Shown piece after piece: positions 38,377 through 47,122 of a stretch of DNA of 64,000 nt. Both the position numbers and the translations under genes were made by a program. This DNA is from UBA940 sp031548515 (lineage in GTDB: Bacteria > Bacteroidota > Bacteroidia > Bacteroidales > Rikenellaceae). Location: the NCBI GenBank assembly GCA_031548515.1, contig JAVBRB010000033.1, positions 1-64,000 on the forward strand, given 5' to 3'. A model generated the notes under the pieces. That model ran no database searches. It saw only the letters and a list, made by a program, of their open reading frames with translations, and was not told the origin of the DNA. Numbering within the stretch: position 1 is the first letter of the stretch; every line of letters starts with the position of its first letter.

Positions 38377-38418
38377 TCCTCCCCTCGAGGGGAGGACTTT
38401 GTCGCGGCGTATCGCCGC
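38377..38418. repeat. REP-like palindrome cluster
   Basis: A perfect 20-bp palindrome (38377-38396, centre CTCGAG) is followed by the hairpin GCGGCG-TAT-CGCCGC (38404-38418); CCTCC and GGGAGG flank both. It lies between ispF and the nitroreductase gene. Confidence 0.65.
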
Positions 38419-38456
38419 TCCGGGAGGTATATCCGAACCAAACTTGCGTTACAAAT

Positions 38457-38479
38457 ATAGTAACTTTTTACTATCTTTA
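38457..38479 (+). promoter_or_regulatory. Possible operator/promoter of nitroreductase gene
   Basis: The inverted repeat ATAGTAA-CTTT-TTACTAT (38457-38474) overlaps TATCTTTA at 38472-38479, a one-base variant of TAnnTTTG, 29 nt before the ATG. Confidence 0.35.
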
Positions 38480-38508
38480 TCAGCTGAAAAACGAAACAAA
38501 ATACAACT

Positions 38509-39033
38509 ATGACATTGACCGAAATCCTAAAAAAAAGGCGAAGCGTGCGCAAATTCGACGGCAGGGCCGTCCCGCACGAAGCGCTCGAATCCATACTCTC
38601 CCTCGCGCTTACCGCGCCGTCGTCGAAAAACACCCGTTCGACCCGTTTCATGGTGATCGACAAACCGGAATTGCTTGAAAAAATTTCCGAGATGCGCGAT
38701 TTCGGGTCATCGTTCCTGAAAGATGTTCCGTGCGGCGTCCTGGTGATGGGAGACACGGCGGCCGACCTGTGGGTGGACAACGCCTCGATTTCGGCCACGA
38801 TACTCCAGTTGGCAGCGGAAGAAGCCGGACTCGGTTCGTGCTGGGTGCATGTCAACGGACGCCCGCGCCGCCGCGAAGAGTCCAACGGTCCCAATGCAGC
38901 CGACTACCTGCGCACCTTCCTGCCCATTCCGGCAGAATGTAAACCGTTATGCTTCGTGGCCCTGGGCTATCCCGCCGACACCCCGAAACCCCACGGCGAA
39001 AAGGACGACTCGGACAAAGTGATCTGGCTCTAA
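38509..39033 (+). CDS. Nitroreductase-family protein
   Basis: FMN-dependent oxidoreductase of 174 residues, the short form of the family. The N-terminal FMN-phosphate motif is RRSVRKFDG and the SSKNTRSTRFMVI segment follows; NASISATILQLAAEEAGLGSCW is the conserved helix, and GYPADTP lies near the C-terminus. The natural substrate is unknown. An inverted repeat overlapping its promoter suggests regulation. Confidence 0.9.
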   Translation: MTLTEILKKRRSVRKFDGRAVPHEALESILSLALTAPSSKNTRSTRFMVIDKPELLEKISEMRDFGSSFLKDVPCGVLVMGDTAADLWVDNASISATILQLAAEEAGLGSCWVHVNGRPRRREESNGPNAADYLRTFLPIPAECKPLCFVALGYPADTPKPHGEKDDSDKVIWL

Positions 39034-39037
39034 AAAC

Positions 39038-39069
39038 AAAACTCCCGCCTTATCAAGCGGGAGTTTTTT
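39038..39069. terminator. Bidirectional terminator
   Basis: Stem AAACTCCCGC/GCGGGAGTTT with A-run and T-run flanks, between the convergent nitroreductase and tatC genes. The T-run overlaps the tatC stop codon. Confidence 0.85.
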
Positions 39070-39967
39070 ATTCAGAAGCCGTTAATTCTTCGGTAGCTTC
39101 TTCCTCCTGATACTTTCTTTCGGTACGGACAGAGAGAAAAATGCTAAATTCGTAAAGCGCATACAGAGGCAACATCACCAAAACCAGGCTGAACGGATCG
39201 GGCGGGGTGATAATGGCCGCAAGCACCGCAAGCACTATGATGGCATGGCGCCGGTATTTGCGCAGGAATGCCGGTGTGATCAGGCCGATGCGCGTCAGGA
39301 AATATACCAACAGCGGCAACTGGAAAATAAGCCCCGACACAAGCGGTATACTCACAACCTGCGAGGAATAGCTACCCACATCTATCAGGTTGGTGATATT
39401 TTCACTGGCCGAATAATTGACGAAAAAGTGTATCGAAAGGGGAACTATCAAATAATATCCGAACAGCAGGCCCGCAAAAAAACCCAATGAAACATACAGT
39501 ACGAACATCCGTGTGCCCTTCCTTTCGCCAGACGTCAAAGCCGGTTTCACGAACTGCCATATTTCCCACAGCATGTATGGTATGCCCAATACGACGCCGG
39601 TAGCCATCGCCACTTTTAAATGCAGGTTGAATTGTCCGACCAGCCGGTTGTTTATCACGGTAAAGTCCGTCTGATTAATACACAGCGTTGTCGGGTCCAT
39701 TGTCCATTCAGCCCCGAACAGTCCTCCGCACCATGAGACCGCATCGGCCAGGGCGTACCCCATGTTGCAGAGCCAACGGTTCGTGGGGAAATCGGGCTTT
39801 TGCGGACCGAAAAGCAGGTTGTCGATTATGAAGCCCTTGAAAACAAATGCAACGATGGCGATGACGACGAAAGCAAGCACAGCCCGCACCAGATGCGGGC
39901 GCAGGTCCTCCAAATGTTCAAAAAAAGTCATCTCGCTACCGGATGACTCTTTCTTTTGTTCCGCCAT
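39068..39967 (-). CDS. tatC: Sec-independent protein translocase TatC
   Basis: Multi-spanning receptor of the twin-arginine export system, 299 residues. It begins with a short cytoplasmic tail and MTFFEHLEDLRPHLVRAV, the TatC N-terminal signature, and has six hydrophobic segments. A large insertion between segments 1 and 2 is usual in Bacteroidota. It lies 12 nt after tatA. A Tat-type substrate is encoded at 48036-49427. Confidence 0.95.
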   Translation of the reverse strand: MAEQKKESSGSEMTFFEHLEDLRPHLVRAVLAFVVIAIVAFVFKGFIIDNLLFGPQKPDFPTNRWLCNMGYALADAVSWCGGLFGAEWTMDPTTLCINQTDFTVINNRLVGQFNLHLKVAMATGVVLGIPYMLWEIWQFVKPALTSGERKGTRMFVLYVSLGFFAGLLFGYYLIVPLSIHFFVNYSASENITNLIDVGSYSSQVVSIPLVSGLIFQLPLLVYFLTRIGLITPAFLRKYRRHAIIVLAVLAAIITPPDPFSLVLVMLPLYALYEFSIFLSVRTERKYQEEEATEELTASE

Positions 39968-39979
39968 TCAGGAAACGGT

Positions 39980-40195
39980 TTATTCCTTGTTGTCCAGTTG
40001 TCTCTTTTCGGCAGTGTCCTTGGCGTCCTCTGCGGTGTAGTCTTTATTGACGGCATCCTTGAACTCCTTCACGCCCCGTCCCATTCCCTTCATCATTTCA
40101 GGAATTTTCTTGCCGCCGAACAGCAACAGCACCAGAAGCACTATGATTACTATCTGCCAGGGGCCTATGGCGCCCATCGTTACAAACATCGACAT
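39980..40195 (-). CDS. tatA: Tat translocase subunit TatA
   Basis: 71 residues: one N-terminal transmembrane helix (IGPWQIVIIVLLVLLLFGG), the hinge GGKKIPEMMKGMGRGVKEF amphipathic helix and an acidic/basic tail. No TatB gene is adjacent, so a minimal TatA-TatC system is likely. Confidence 0.93.
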   Translation of the reverse strand: MSMFVTMGAIGPWQIVIIVLLVLLLFGGKKIPEMMKGMGRGVKEFKDAVNKDYTAEDAKDTAEKRQLDNKE

Positions 40196-40237
40196 TTTAT
40201 TATTGTTTTAAAGGTTATTTCGTGGAGAGGAACGCTT

Positions 40238-40269
40238 CAAAGTTAGTATTTATTATCCGAATCCGCAAA
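40238..40269 (-). promoter_or_regulatory. Complete promoter of tatA-tatC
   Basis: On the leftward strand TTTG (40266-40269) and TAACTTTG (40238-40245) are separated by 20 nt, fully matching the Bacteroidota -33/-7 consensus. Confidence 0.75.
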
Positions 40270-40290
40270 GTTTTTTGAACAGGTTTTTTA

Positions 40291-41541
40291 TCATACCAAC
40301 AGGTCGAATAACTCTGGATTATCGTTTATATGGTCATACACGACGCCGTTCTCCTCCATGCGGCGAAGCAGGCCGTCGAGGTCTTCCTTGAACTGCAGCT
40401 CTATTCCGACTATGGCAGGCCCCTGCTCGCGGTTGGTCTTTTTCGAATAGGCGAAGTGGGTGATATCGTCGTTCGGCCCGAGAATCTCCTGTACGAAATT
40501 GAGCAGCGCCCCGGAACGCTGGGGAAAACGTATCACGAAATAATGTTTCAGACCCTCGTAAATCAGTGAGCGCTCGCGTATCTCTTCCGTGCGCGAAATA
40601 TCGTTGTTGTTGCCGCTGACTATTGCCACGACGGTCTTGCCCTTGATTTTGTCGGCATAGAGGTCAAGCGCCGCTATGGAAAGCGCCCCGGCCGGTTCGG
40701 CCACGATGGCGTTCAGGTTGTAAAGTTCGAGTATCGTTGTGCAGACTTTGCCTTCGGGTACTGAAACAATATCGTCGAGCACCTTGGCGCAGATATCAGA
40801 AGTGATTTTACCCGCTTTGCGCACCGCCGCGCCGTCCACAAAAGTGTCGATACAGTCGAGTTCCACCGGCTCGCCCTTTTCGAGCGCTGCCTTCATGCTC
40901 TGCGCTCCCGATGGTTCCACACCTATGATTTTAGTATTCGGACTCACCTCTTTGAAATAGGCCCCTATACCCGCAGCAAGCCCCCCTCCGCCTATCGGCA
41001 CGAAGATGTAGTCGATGGGATTCTGCGCGGCCTCTATGATTTCGAGTCCCACAGTTGCCTGGCCTTCTATCACTTTCGGGTCATCGAACGGGTGAATAAA
41101 CGGCTTTCCGGTTTCGCCGGCGAATTTTATGGCCGCTGCCGAGGCTTCGTCGAAAGTGTCGCCTGTTAGCACCACCTCGATATTGTCGCGCCCGAAGAAT
41201 TTAACCTGTTTGCGTTTTTGCTTCGGGGTTGTCGCCGGCATGTAGATCGTCCCGCGGATGCCCAGCCGGTTGCACGAATATGCGACTCCCTGCGCGTGAT
41301 TCCCGGCGCTTGCGCATACCACTCCCTTGGCCAGTTCGTCGGGCGAAAGGCTTCGTATTTTGTTATATGCCCCGCGTATCTTGTAGGAGCGGACCTGTTG
41401 CAGGTCTTCCCGCTTGAGCAACACCTCTGCGCCGTATCGTTCCGACAAATTCAACGTATGTATAAGCGGTGTGGTGGACAGGATTTCGTTCAGCGTTTTT
41501 TTGGCCTGTACGATGTCCTTGACTTTAGGAAAATAGCTCAT
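40291..41541 (-). CDS. ilvA: Threonine ammonia-lyase
   Basis: PLP-dependent enzyme making 2-oxobutanoate from threonine for isoleucine synthesis, 416 residues. The PLP lysine lies in QQVRSYKIRGAYNKI; SAGNHAQGVAYSC and the glycine loop PIGGGGLAAGIGAYF are diagnostic. A single ACT-like domain occupies about 335-416, so this is the shorter regulated form rather than the two-ACT E. coli type. Confidence 0.94.
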   Translation of the reverse strand: MSYFPKVKDIVQAKKTLNEILSTTPLIHTLNLSERYGAEVLLKREDLQQVRSYKIRGAYNKIRSLSPDELAKGVVCASAGNHAQGVAYSCNRLGIRGTIYMPATTPKQKRKQVKFFGRDNIEVVLTGDTFDEASAAAIKFAGETGKPFIHPFDDPKVIEGQATVGLEIIEAAQNPIDYIFVPIGGGGLAAGIGAYFKEVSPNTKIIGVEPSGAQSMKAALEKGEPVELDCIDTFVDGAAVRKAGKITSDICAKVLDDIVSVPEGKVCTTILELYNLNAIVAEPAGALSIAALDLYADKIKGKTVVAIVSGNNNDISRTEEIRERSLIYEGLKHYFVIRFPQRSGALLNFVQEILGPNDDITHFAYSKKTNREQGPAIVGIELQFKEDLDGLLRRMEENGVVYDHINDNPELFDLLV

Positions 41542-41702
41542 CTTTATCTCTCCTGTATTTTGCGGAGCGCAAATTACAAATTTTTTCGCAGGTGGTGTAT
41601 TATCTAATCCTTATTTGTAAAAATTCCTCATGCCGGCTGCCGTTTCTTTGGTACTGTTTTTGCGTTTGTAAAGAAAAACGACAACTTTAAAATCCCAGGA
41701 TT

Positions 41703-41918
41703 ATGACACGCGAACGCTACGGCGCCGACAGGCAGGTCCTGTCTACCGGCAACAATGAATACGCCCACGGCCTCAACGACGAGACGGAGTGGCAGGAGAA
41801 TATCGAGGATTACGACATTCCGCTGGACGATGAAATAGCCGACTATTTCGACGATCCCGACGAAGCGGTCCGTCCGCTCTACAATGAAAGCGGCTACGAC
41901 AAGACCCAGTTGCAGTAA
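41703..41918 (+). CDS. Small acidic hypothetical protein
   Basis: 71 residues with a strongly acidic centre (NDETEWQENIEDYDIPLDDE). No known domain, signal or membrane segment. It has a well-formed terminator directly after it and stands alone, which supports a real gene. Function is not known. Confidence 0.6.
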   Translation: MTRERYGADRQVLSTGNNEYAHGLNDETEWQENIEDYDIPLDDEIADYFDDPDEAVRPLYNESGYDKTQLQ

Positions 41919-41929
41919 GGCATTTTATA

Positions 41930-41961
41930 GAACAGGCGGACTTTCAATGGTCCGCCTGTTC
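41930..41961. terminator. Bidirectional terminator
   Basis: Perfect 12-bp stem GAACAGGCGGAC/GTCCGCCTGTTC between the small acidic gene and the convergent Gfo/Idh gene, 11 nt after the former's stop codon. Confidence 0.8.
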
Positions 41962-41963
41962 TC

Positions 41964-42956
41964 TTATTTATCAGCAGGGTATACTATCCCGGCCTGCCGC
42001 CTTACTTCGTCCATGATCTCCATCACGGCAAGCGATGTGTCGAAACTGTTTATGGCCGATTCATTGCGCCCGCTCTCCACCAAGTCAATGAATTCCGTCA
42101 TTTCGTAAGAATAGTCGTGGCCCGAATGTCCGGGAACAGTGATATCGCTCCATTCGCCGCCCCTAGGACAGTATTCGACCTTCGTTATCGTATTGATCGC
42201 ATCGCCGCGTATGCTTCCCCCCTCGCCATTGATCTCGAAGGGCAGCGAAATATCGCAGATCTTCGAGAAGAGAACCGTTGCGGTCATATCTCCGTAAGAA
42301 TAACAGACGGTTCCGTGGCCGTCGGCCCCCGAAGGAAGTTTAGCCACCGCCGCACATATCTTTTCGGGACGCCCGAAAAGTACCGCCATCGGATAGATTG
42401 CATACACGCCTATGTCCACCAATGCCCCGTTCGACATTTCGAGATTGAATGCATTGGGCAGTTCGCCTGCCTTCAGAGCATCGTAACGCGCCGAGTATTT
42501 CCCGAAAGAGGCGAAATAATTGCGCACTTTCCCTATTTTCGGCAGACATTCCATGACCGCCCGGAAATTGGGGGTCAGCGTTGGTTTCATCGCTTCCATC
42601 AAGGCGACATTGTTGCGCCGGGCCGCCGCGATCATTTCGCCGGCCTCGCGCACGTTCGAAGCAAAGGGTTTTTCACACAGCACATGTTTGCCGTGATTCA
42701 TGCAAACCACGGCTTGTGGAGCGTGCAGGGAATTCGGAGAAGCGATATATACGGCATCGAGTACCCGGCTGGCAGCCATTTCCTCCAGTGAAGTGAATGT
42801 ATAAGGGATGTCGTGCTGCGCAGCATATTCGGCCGCCCTTCCGGCCGTGCGCGAACAGACAGCCGTAAGTTCGAACCTCGGGTCCATGCGCCCCGCATCC
42901 ATGACCCTGTCGGTAATATAATTGGTACCTACTACCCCGAAACGTATCTTTCCCAT
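41964..42956 (-). CDS. Gfo/Idh/MocA-family oxidoreductase
   Basis: NAD(P)-dependent sugar or cyclitol dehydrogenase-like protein of 330 residues, cytoplasmic (no signal). The Rossmann motif is FGVVGTNYITDRVM rather than GxGxxG; the conserved lysine is in VLCEKPFASN. Substrate unknown. It starts 2 nt after the GH97 gene, so it may process a sugar released by that enzyme. The ATG giving MGKIRFGVVG was chosen; the longer frame overlaps GH97. Confidence 0.88.
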   Translation of the reverse strand: MGKIRFGVVGTNYITDRVMDAGRMDPRFELTAVCSRTAGRAAEYAAQHDIPYTFTSLEEMAASRVLDAVYIASPNSLHAPQAVVCMNHGKHVLCEKPFASNVREAGEMIAAARRNNVALMEAMKPTLTPNFRAVMECLPKIGKVRNYFASFGKYSARYDALKAGELPNAFNLEMSNGALVDIGVYAIYPMAVLFGRPEKICAAVAKLPSGADGHGTVCYSYGDMTATVLFSKICDISLPFEINGEGGSIRGDAINTITKVEYCPRGGEWSDITVPGHSGHDYSYEMTEFIDLVESGRNESAINSFDTSLAVMEIMDEVRRQAGIVYPADK

Positions 42957-42958
42957 AG

Positions 42959-44959
42959 CTACTTCTTGTAAATTCTCGCAGCCCAACCTCCGCCAGGAGC
43001 CATTTTCACGGTCAGTTTGAGGTCGGCCGGAATTTCGACTGTTTCTTTTTTGTAATCGCGGGCAACACGGCGGGCATTCACTCCGTCGCGGTAGACTTCG
43101 GCCTCAAAACTACCTTCACCAAGGAACGAAAGGTCCAGCACGAGTTCACGCGCATCCCAGTTGGTCATCGAGCCGACGTACCATTCGCCGCTGCTGCGTC
43201 GGGCGATCGAGACGTATTTCGCGATCTCGCCATTCAGTACGACGGTTTCATCCCACACGGTTGGTATGTCGGCAATGAACTTCGTGCATTCCGGTTCATT
43301 CATGTAATTCGAAGGCGAGTCGCAAAGCATGTTGAGCGGCGATTCGAAGACCACATATTCGGCCAGTTGGCGGCAACGCGTACCCTGGCTCATAGCCTCG
43401 GAATTGACTGCACGGAAATTATTCTTTGTCGCATTGCGCATGGCTCCCTGGGTATAATCCATCGGACCTGCCACCTGGCGCACGAACGGGATGGTAACGT
43501 CGTAGGTCACCTGGTCGAGGTCGGTCGACCACTTCATCTGCTCGAGGCCGTTCACACCCTCGAAATTTACCACGTTAGGATATGTTCTCTGAAGTCCTGT
43601 CGGTTTGTAAGTACCGTGGAAATCCAGCATCAGGCCGTATTTAGCGCCCATTTTTGCGGCACGGTGGTGGAAGTCCACCATCGCCTGGTCGTCGCGGTCC
43701 ATGAAGTCGACCTTGAACCCTTTGACGCCCATGTCCGAATAGTGACGGCAAACGTTCTCCATATCGCGGTCGAACGCCCAGTAACCGGCCCATAGAATTA
43801 TGCCGACATTGCGTTCGGCGGCATAATCCACTAATCCCGGCAGGTCTATCCGGGGCACGACCTTCATCAGGTCGGCTTGGCCGCTGACGGCCCAACCTTC
43901 GTCGAGTATTACGTATTCGATGCCGTGTTCCGAAGCGAAATCCACATAATATTCATATGTATCGTTATTCACGCCGCTCACGAAGTCAACCCCGTAGAGG
44001 TTCCAGTCGTTCCACCAGTCCCACGCAACCTTTCCGGGTTTCACCCAGCTGAAATCGCCTACCGGTGGAGTGGAAAGTTTATACACCATGTCGCTGTCGG
44101 CAAGTTCGGCATCGTTTTCCGCCACTATTACGATCCTCCACGGGAAAGAGGCAGGGCCGTTCACCTTGGCGATATAGTTTTCACGCTCCGTGACCAACAT
44201 CTGGGCATTGATGTGCCCCCCTTGTTCCACCTTCTTGGGATAGGTGGCATATACGCCTGTCAGAGTCCCCGACCCGCCACCGTTATAAAGGTACATTCCG
44301 GGATAATCCAGCAAGTCGGCTTCGGCTATGCAGATTTTTTTACCGTTGGGGCCGCCAACAACGACTGGCAGGAACGCCAACCGGTCGGGATTCCACTGCG
44401 AAAGCTTTATATAGGCATATTGGTCTTCGAAAGAATTGCGGAACTGTTTCTCGAACTTGTCGCCATGCTGTCCTTCACCCCCGTTGCGCACATACGAGAA
44501 AACAGCGTCGGCGTCAGCCGGAAAAGCGAACGCAGCCTGCTCGTCCTGTACGATAAAAGGTTTCTTGCCAGTATAGCGGAAACGGTATGCAGCTCCGTCG
44601 TCATATGCGCGGAAAACGATTTCGTAACTATCTTTAAATTTGAGTGTCAACTCGTTGAAATGATCCCTCACACGAGATCGTTTATAGACGCGGGCATCGA
44701 AAACATTATCCACGCTTCGGGTGGATGAACCGGTAAGGCGCGTATCGATCCCGAAAGAGCGGACGCCATCCAGCATCATAGACAGGGCCGAAGGTGCGAC
44801 CATCACGTCGCCGTCGTGCAACACCGAATATTCGACAATATCTGCGACCGATACCTGCACCCGTAACTTGCCGTCGGGAGAAGAGAGTGTGAAGTTTTTT
44901 TGCGCCGAAGCGGCTCCTGCAATAAGGAGCGCCAACGCGATCAATACATTTTTTTTCAT
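42959..44959 (-). CDS. Glycoside hydrolase family 97 alpha-glycosidase
   Basis: Exported glycosidase of 666 residues (signal peptide about 1-19, ending ASA-Q). Three parts are expected: N-terminal beta-sandwich, catalytic TIM barrel and C-terminal beta domain. The motif GFKVDFMDRDDQ is where retaining GH97 members carry their nucleophile Asp, so an alpha-galactosidase-like retaining enzyme is more likely than an inverting SusB alpha-glucosidase. It is not surrounded by SusC/SusD genes. Confidence 0.9.
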   Translation of the reverse strand: MKKNVLIALALLIAGAASAQKNFTLSSPDGKLRVQVSVADIVEYSVLHDGDVMVAPSALSMMLDGVRSFGIDTRLTGSSTRSVDNVFDARVYKRSRVRDHFNELTLKFKDSYEIVFRAYDDGAAYRFRYTGKKPFIVQDEQAAFAFPADADAVFSYVRNGGEGQHGDKFEKQFRNSFEDQYAYIKLSQWNPDRLAFLPVVVGGPNGKKICIAEADLLDYPGMYLYNGGGSGTLTGVYATYPKKVEQGGHINAQMLVTERENYIAKVNGPASFPWRIVIVAENDAELADSDMVYKLSTPPVGDFSWVKPGKVAWDWWNDWNLYGVDFVSGVNNDTYEYYVDFASEHGIEYVILDEGWAVSGQADLMKVVPRIDLPGLVDYAAERNVGIILWAGYWAFDRDMENVCRHYSDMGVKGFKVDFMDRDDQAMVDFHHRAAKMGAKYGLMLDFHGTYKPTGLQRTYPNVVNFEGVNGLEQMKWSTDLDQVTYDVTIPFVRQVAGPMDYTQGAMRNATKNNFRAVNSEAMSQGTRCRQLAEYVVFESPLNMLCDSPSNYMNEPECTKFIADIPTVWDETVVLNGEIAKYVSIARRSSGEWYVGSMTNWDARELVLDLSFLGEGSFEAEVYRDGVNARRVARDYKKETVEIPADLKLTVKMAPGGGWAARIYKK

Positions 44960-45037
44960 CTGACAGGAGAGTTTGAGGTTAAAATTATACCGGCGGGATC
45001 AGGCGGGAGGGCGCGGGACTTTCCGGCCGAAGATTTC

Positions 45038-45045
45038 CAAAGATA
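45038..45045 (-). promoter_or_regulatory. -7 element of the GH97 operon
   Basis: The leftward strand reads TATCTTTG, an exact TAnnTTTG, 78 nt before the GH97 ATG. Confidence 0.55.
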
Positions 45046-45086
45046 ATAAAAACATGTCACTTACGCAGGCTGCCGGGCTTTCAGCA

Positions 45087-45866
45087 TCAATAGATATGTA
45101 CGCTACCCTGGGCCGCCGGGAGATAATTGACACCCAGCCATGTTATCATCAGCAGCACGAAAGCCACCGGAAGCATCCACAAGGCAAACTTCGGAGCATA
45201 GTTTTGGCGGCGCATGTGTATGTACACCAGATAAGCCAAGGCGGTGGCGAGCGCCCAGGTTTCCTTCGGGTCCCACGTCCAATAGTGCCCCCAGGCATCC
45301 TTAGCCCACACCATGCCCATCAACATCCCCAGCGTAAGCAGCCCGAAACCTGCGTAAACCATATTGTCGGCGAAACCATACAACCTTGCGTCAGGCTTGC
45401 CGAACGACAGTTTACGCAACTGGATGCAGGCCCCGATAGTTCCCGCGGCGAACATGGCATAAGAAAGCATGTAAACCACCACGTGCGGCACGAACCACAC
45501 GCTCTGGAGGGCAGGCATCAAACCGGCGTAGTGTATTCCCGGCTTCAGCAGGTTTATCATAGTGAAGACGACCGCCATCGCGGTTGAGAATGTAAGCATC
45601 CACGGGTAACGATGCCTGCGGTATGCCGCATAACCCACTGCCGCCAGAAAAAACGAATACCACAGCCTCGTTTCTCCCATCGTGCGAAGCGGCGGACGGC
45701 CCTGCCCGATCCACATCCCGGCGATGAAAACGGCCGACATGGCAATTCCGGCAAGCATCAGCTCTTCGGCGATACGTTTCCCCCGGTTGAACCACACGAC
45801 AATCCCTGCCGACAACCAACAGGCAAGCGACGGCACCGCGAACCAGATAAAGTTATCCCAACTCAT
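45087..45866 (-). CDS. ccsA: Cytochrome c maturation protein CcsA
   Basis: Inner-membrane haem-handling subunit of System II cytochrome c biogenesis, 259 residues, with about eight transmembrane segments and the tryptophan-rich haem motif WGHYWTWDPKETWA. The ATG giving MSWDNFIWF is preferred and overlaps the ResB gene by 14 nt, which indicates coupling. It may ligate haem for the four-haem cytochrome at 49455-50990. Confidence 0.9.
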   Translation of the reverse strand: MSWDNFIWFAVPSLACWLSAGIVVWFNRGKRIAEELMLAGIAMSAVFIAGMWIGQGRPPLRTMGETRLWYSFFLAAVGYAAYRRHRYPWMLTFSTAMAVVFTMINLLKPGIHYAGLMPALQSVWFVPHVVVYMLSYAMFAAGTIGACIQLRKLSFGKPDARLYGFADNMVYAGFGLLTLGMLMGMVWAKDAWGHYWTWDPKETWALATALAYLVYIHMRRQNYAPKFALWMLPVAFVLLMITWLGVNYLPAAQGSVHIY

Positions 45867-46866
45867 CGCCTTTTCGTTTTCTGATCGTGAGCATTGCAAC
45901 AGCCCCGACAGCCAGCATCATGATCCCTGCGTAAACCATCGGCAGCCAGGGGTCGCGGACGGCCTTGAAGATCGAATAGCCGGATCCGGCCCCGGCCTCG
46001 CGGTCATAACCCGACTGGTAAAGCGCCCAACTTCCATGCCGGTACGGATGGTTGACCTCTATGACGGCATGCTCTGTTTTACCGTCAGGAAAGGAAACTG
46101 TAACATCCGAAGTAAAACCCTTGGGTTCGGGAAGCGTCGAAGCTATACGCTCATGCGGCCCGGGCGAGGGATTCGCCGTGAAAGCCTCCTGCTCGGAGGA
46201 GTAATAGACAGGCTTCCTTTCGGGCTGGAATCTGCCGGTTCGTATATCCACAACACCCCATTTAACCGGATATTCCTCCATTCTGAAGTCGTCAAGCCGC
46301 ACACGGAAAGGTAAATTCAGGAATTCGAACTTTTCCATTCGGCCGCTCTCCCCTTCATTGATTCTGACGGTCAGTTCGCGGTAGTCGGCACGGCCTAATC
46401 CGGCACCTGCCAAAACGAGCCACAGGCCTATATGGTTACAGTAAAACGCCCACTTCCGGAAGCTTAAATCCGCGAGACTGCGGGCAATGACGCACCCGAG
46501 CGAAAAGATCAGCACAAGATAGACAAGCACGAAAGTCCATGAAGAGGTGACGGACGCAATCAATCCCTGCCCTCCCTGCGGGACAAGTCCCATTACAAGG
46601 CAGCAGACGAGAAGCGACCCAATAGCCGCAACTGAGAACGGTATGCCCGACAACAGCCTGAACGCGGCTTTGTCGCGGTAGAGCGCAAATCCCCCGACCG
46701 CCAGCAATATCAACGCGAGAACGATCAGATTGACAGGGAACGCCATGCCGGCGATATGGAAACGCCCGAACGCGAACTGCAAGGTAATCCCTGCCGTGGC
46801 AACCGTCCCGAGAACGATCAGGCTTGTTTTGTATTGCTTTTTCAACGAAATCAACTTCTTCAACAC
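45853..46866 (-). CDS. resB: ResB-like cytochrome c biogenesis protein
   Basis: Membrane partner of CcsA in System II, 337 residues. Four hydrophobic segments cover about 15-155 and a periplasmic domain follows, with a final transmembrane helix near 300-322. Bacteroidota ResB proteins are shorter than the classical type. A family I structured repeat lies directly upstream. Confidence 0.82.
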   Translation of the reverse strand: MLKKLISLKKQYKTSLIVLGTVATAGITLQFAFGRFHIAGMAFPVNLIVLALILLAVGGFALYRDKAAFRLLSGIPFSVAAIGSLLVCCLVMGLVPQGGQGLIASVTSSWTFVLVYLVLIFSLGCVIARSLADLSFRKWAFYCNHIGLWLVLAGAGLGRADYRELTVRINEGESGRMEKFEFLNLPFRVRLDDFRMEEYPVKWGVVDIRTGRFQPERKPVYYSSEQEAFTANPSPGPHERIASTLPEPKGFTSDVTVSFPDGKTEHAVIEVNHPYRHGSWALYQSGYDREAGAGSGYSIFKAVRDPWLPMVYAGIMMLAVGAVAMLTIRKRKGDELG

Positions 46867-46892
46867 AGTTCGTCAAACTGGCGGCTGTTTCC

Positions 46893-47056
46893 CACTTTTC
46901 AAAAAGCGTTAAGCAAGCGGAGCGGCTAAAATGGAATTCAGCGGGGTAGCCCGGAGTCGGCCGCGATTAGACGCCCGCTGTACCATTTTAGGCGCTCCAC
47001 AATAGCTTTTTGGAAGGTGGGCCAGTCGTTGCTTCTTTTTGGCCAGCAAAAAGAAG
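46893..47056. repeat. Structured repeat family I, copy 2
   Basis: Outer 15-bp stem 46893-46907/47005-47019 (two G-T pairs), inner stem 46919-46934/46983-46998 (one mismatch), core 46942-46982 with 39 of 41 bases as in copy 1, and a perfect 9-bp hairpin 47032-47040/47048-47056 whose loop GGCCAGC is the reverse complement of the loop in copy 1. Confidence 0.8.
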
Positions 47057-47122
47057 TTAATAAACAATTTTTATTTTGCAGTTCCTCGTCGCCGGCCTCA
47101 CTCGAAATGACAGAGATGCCGC

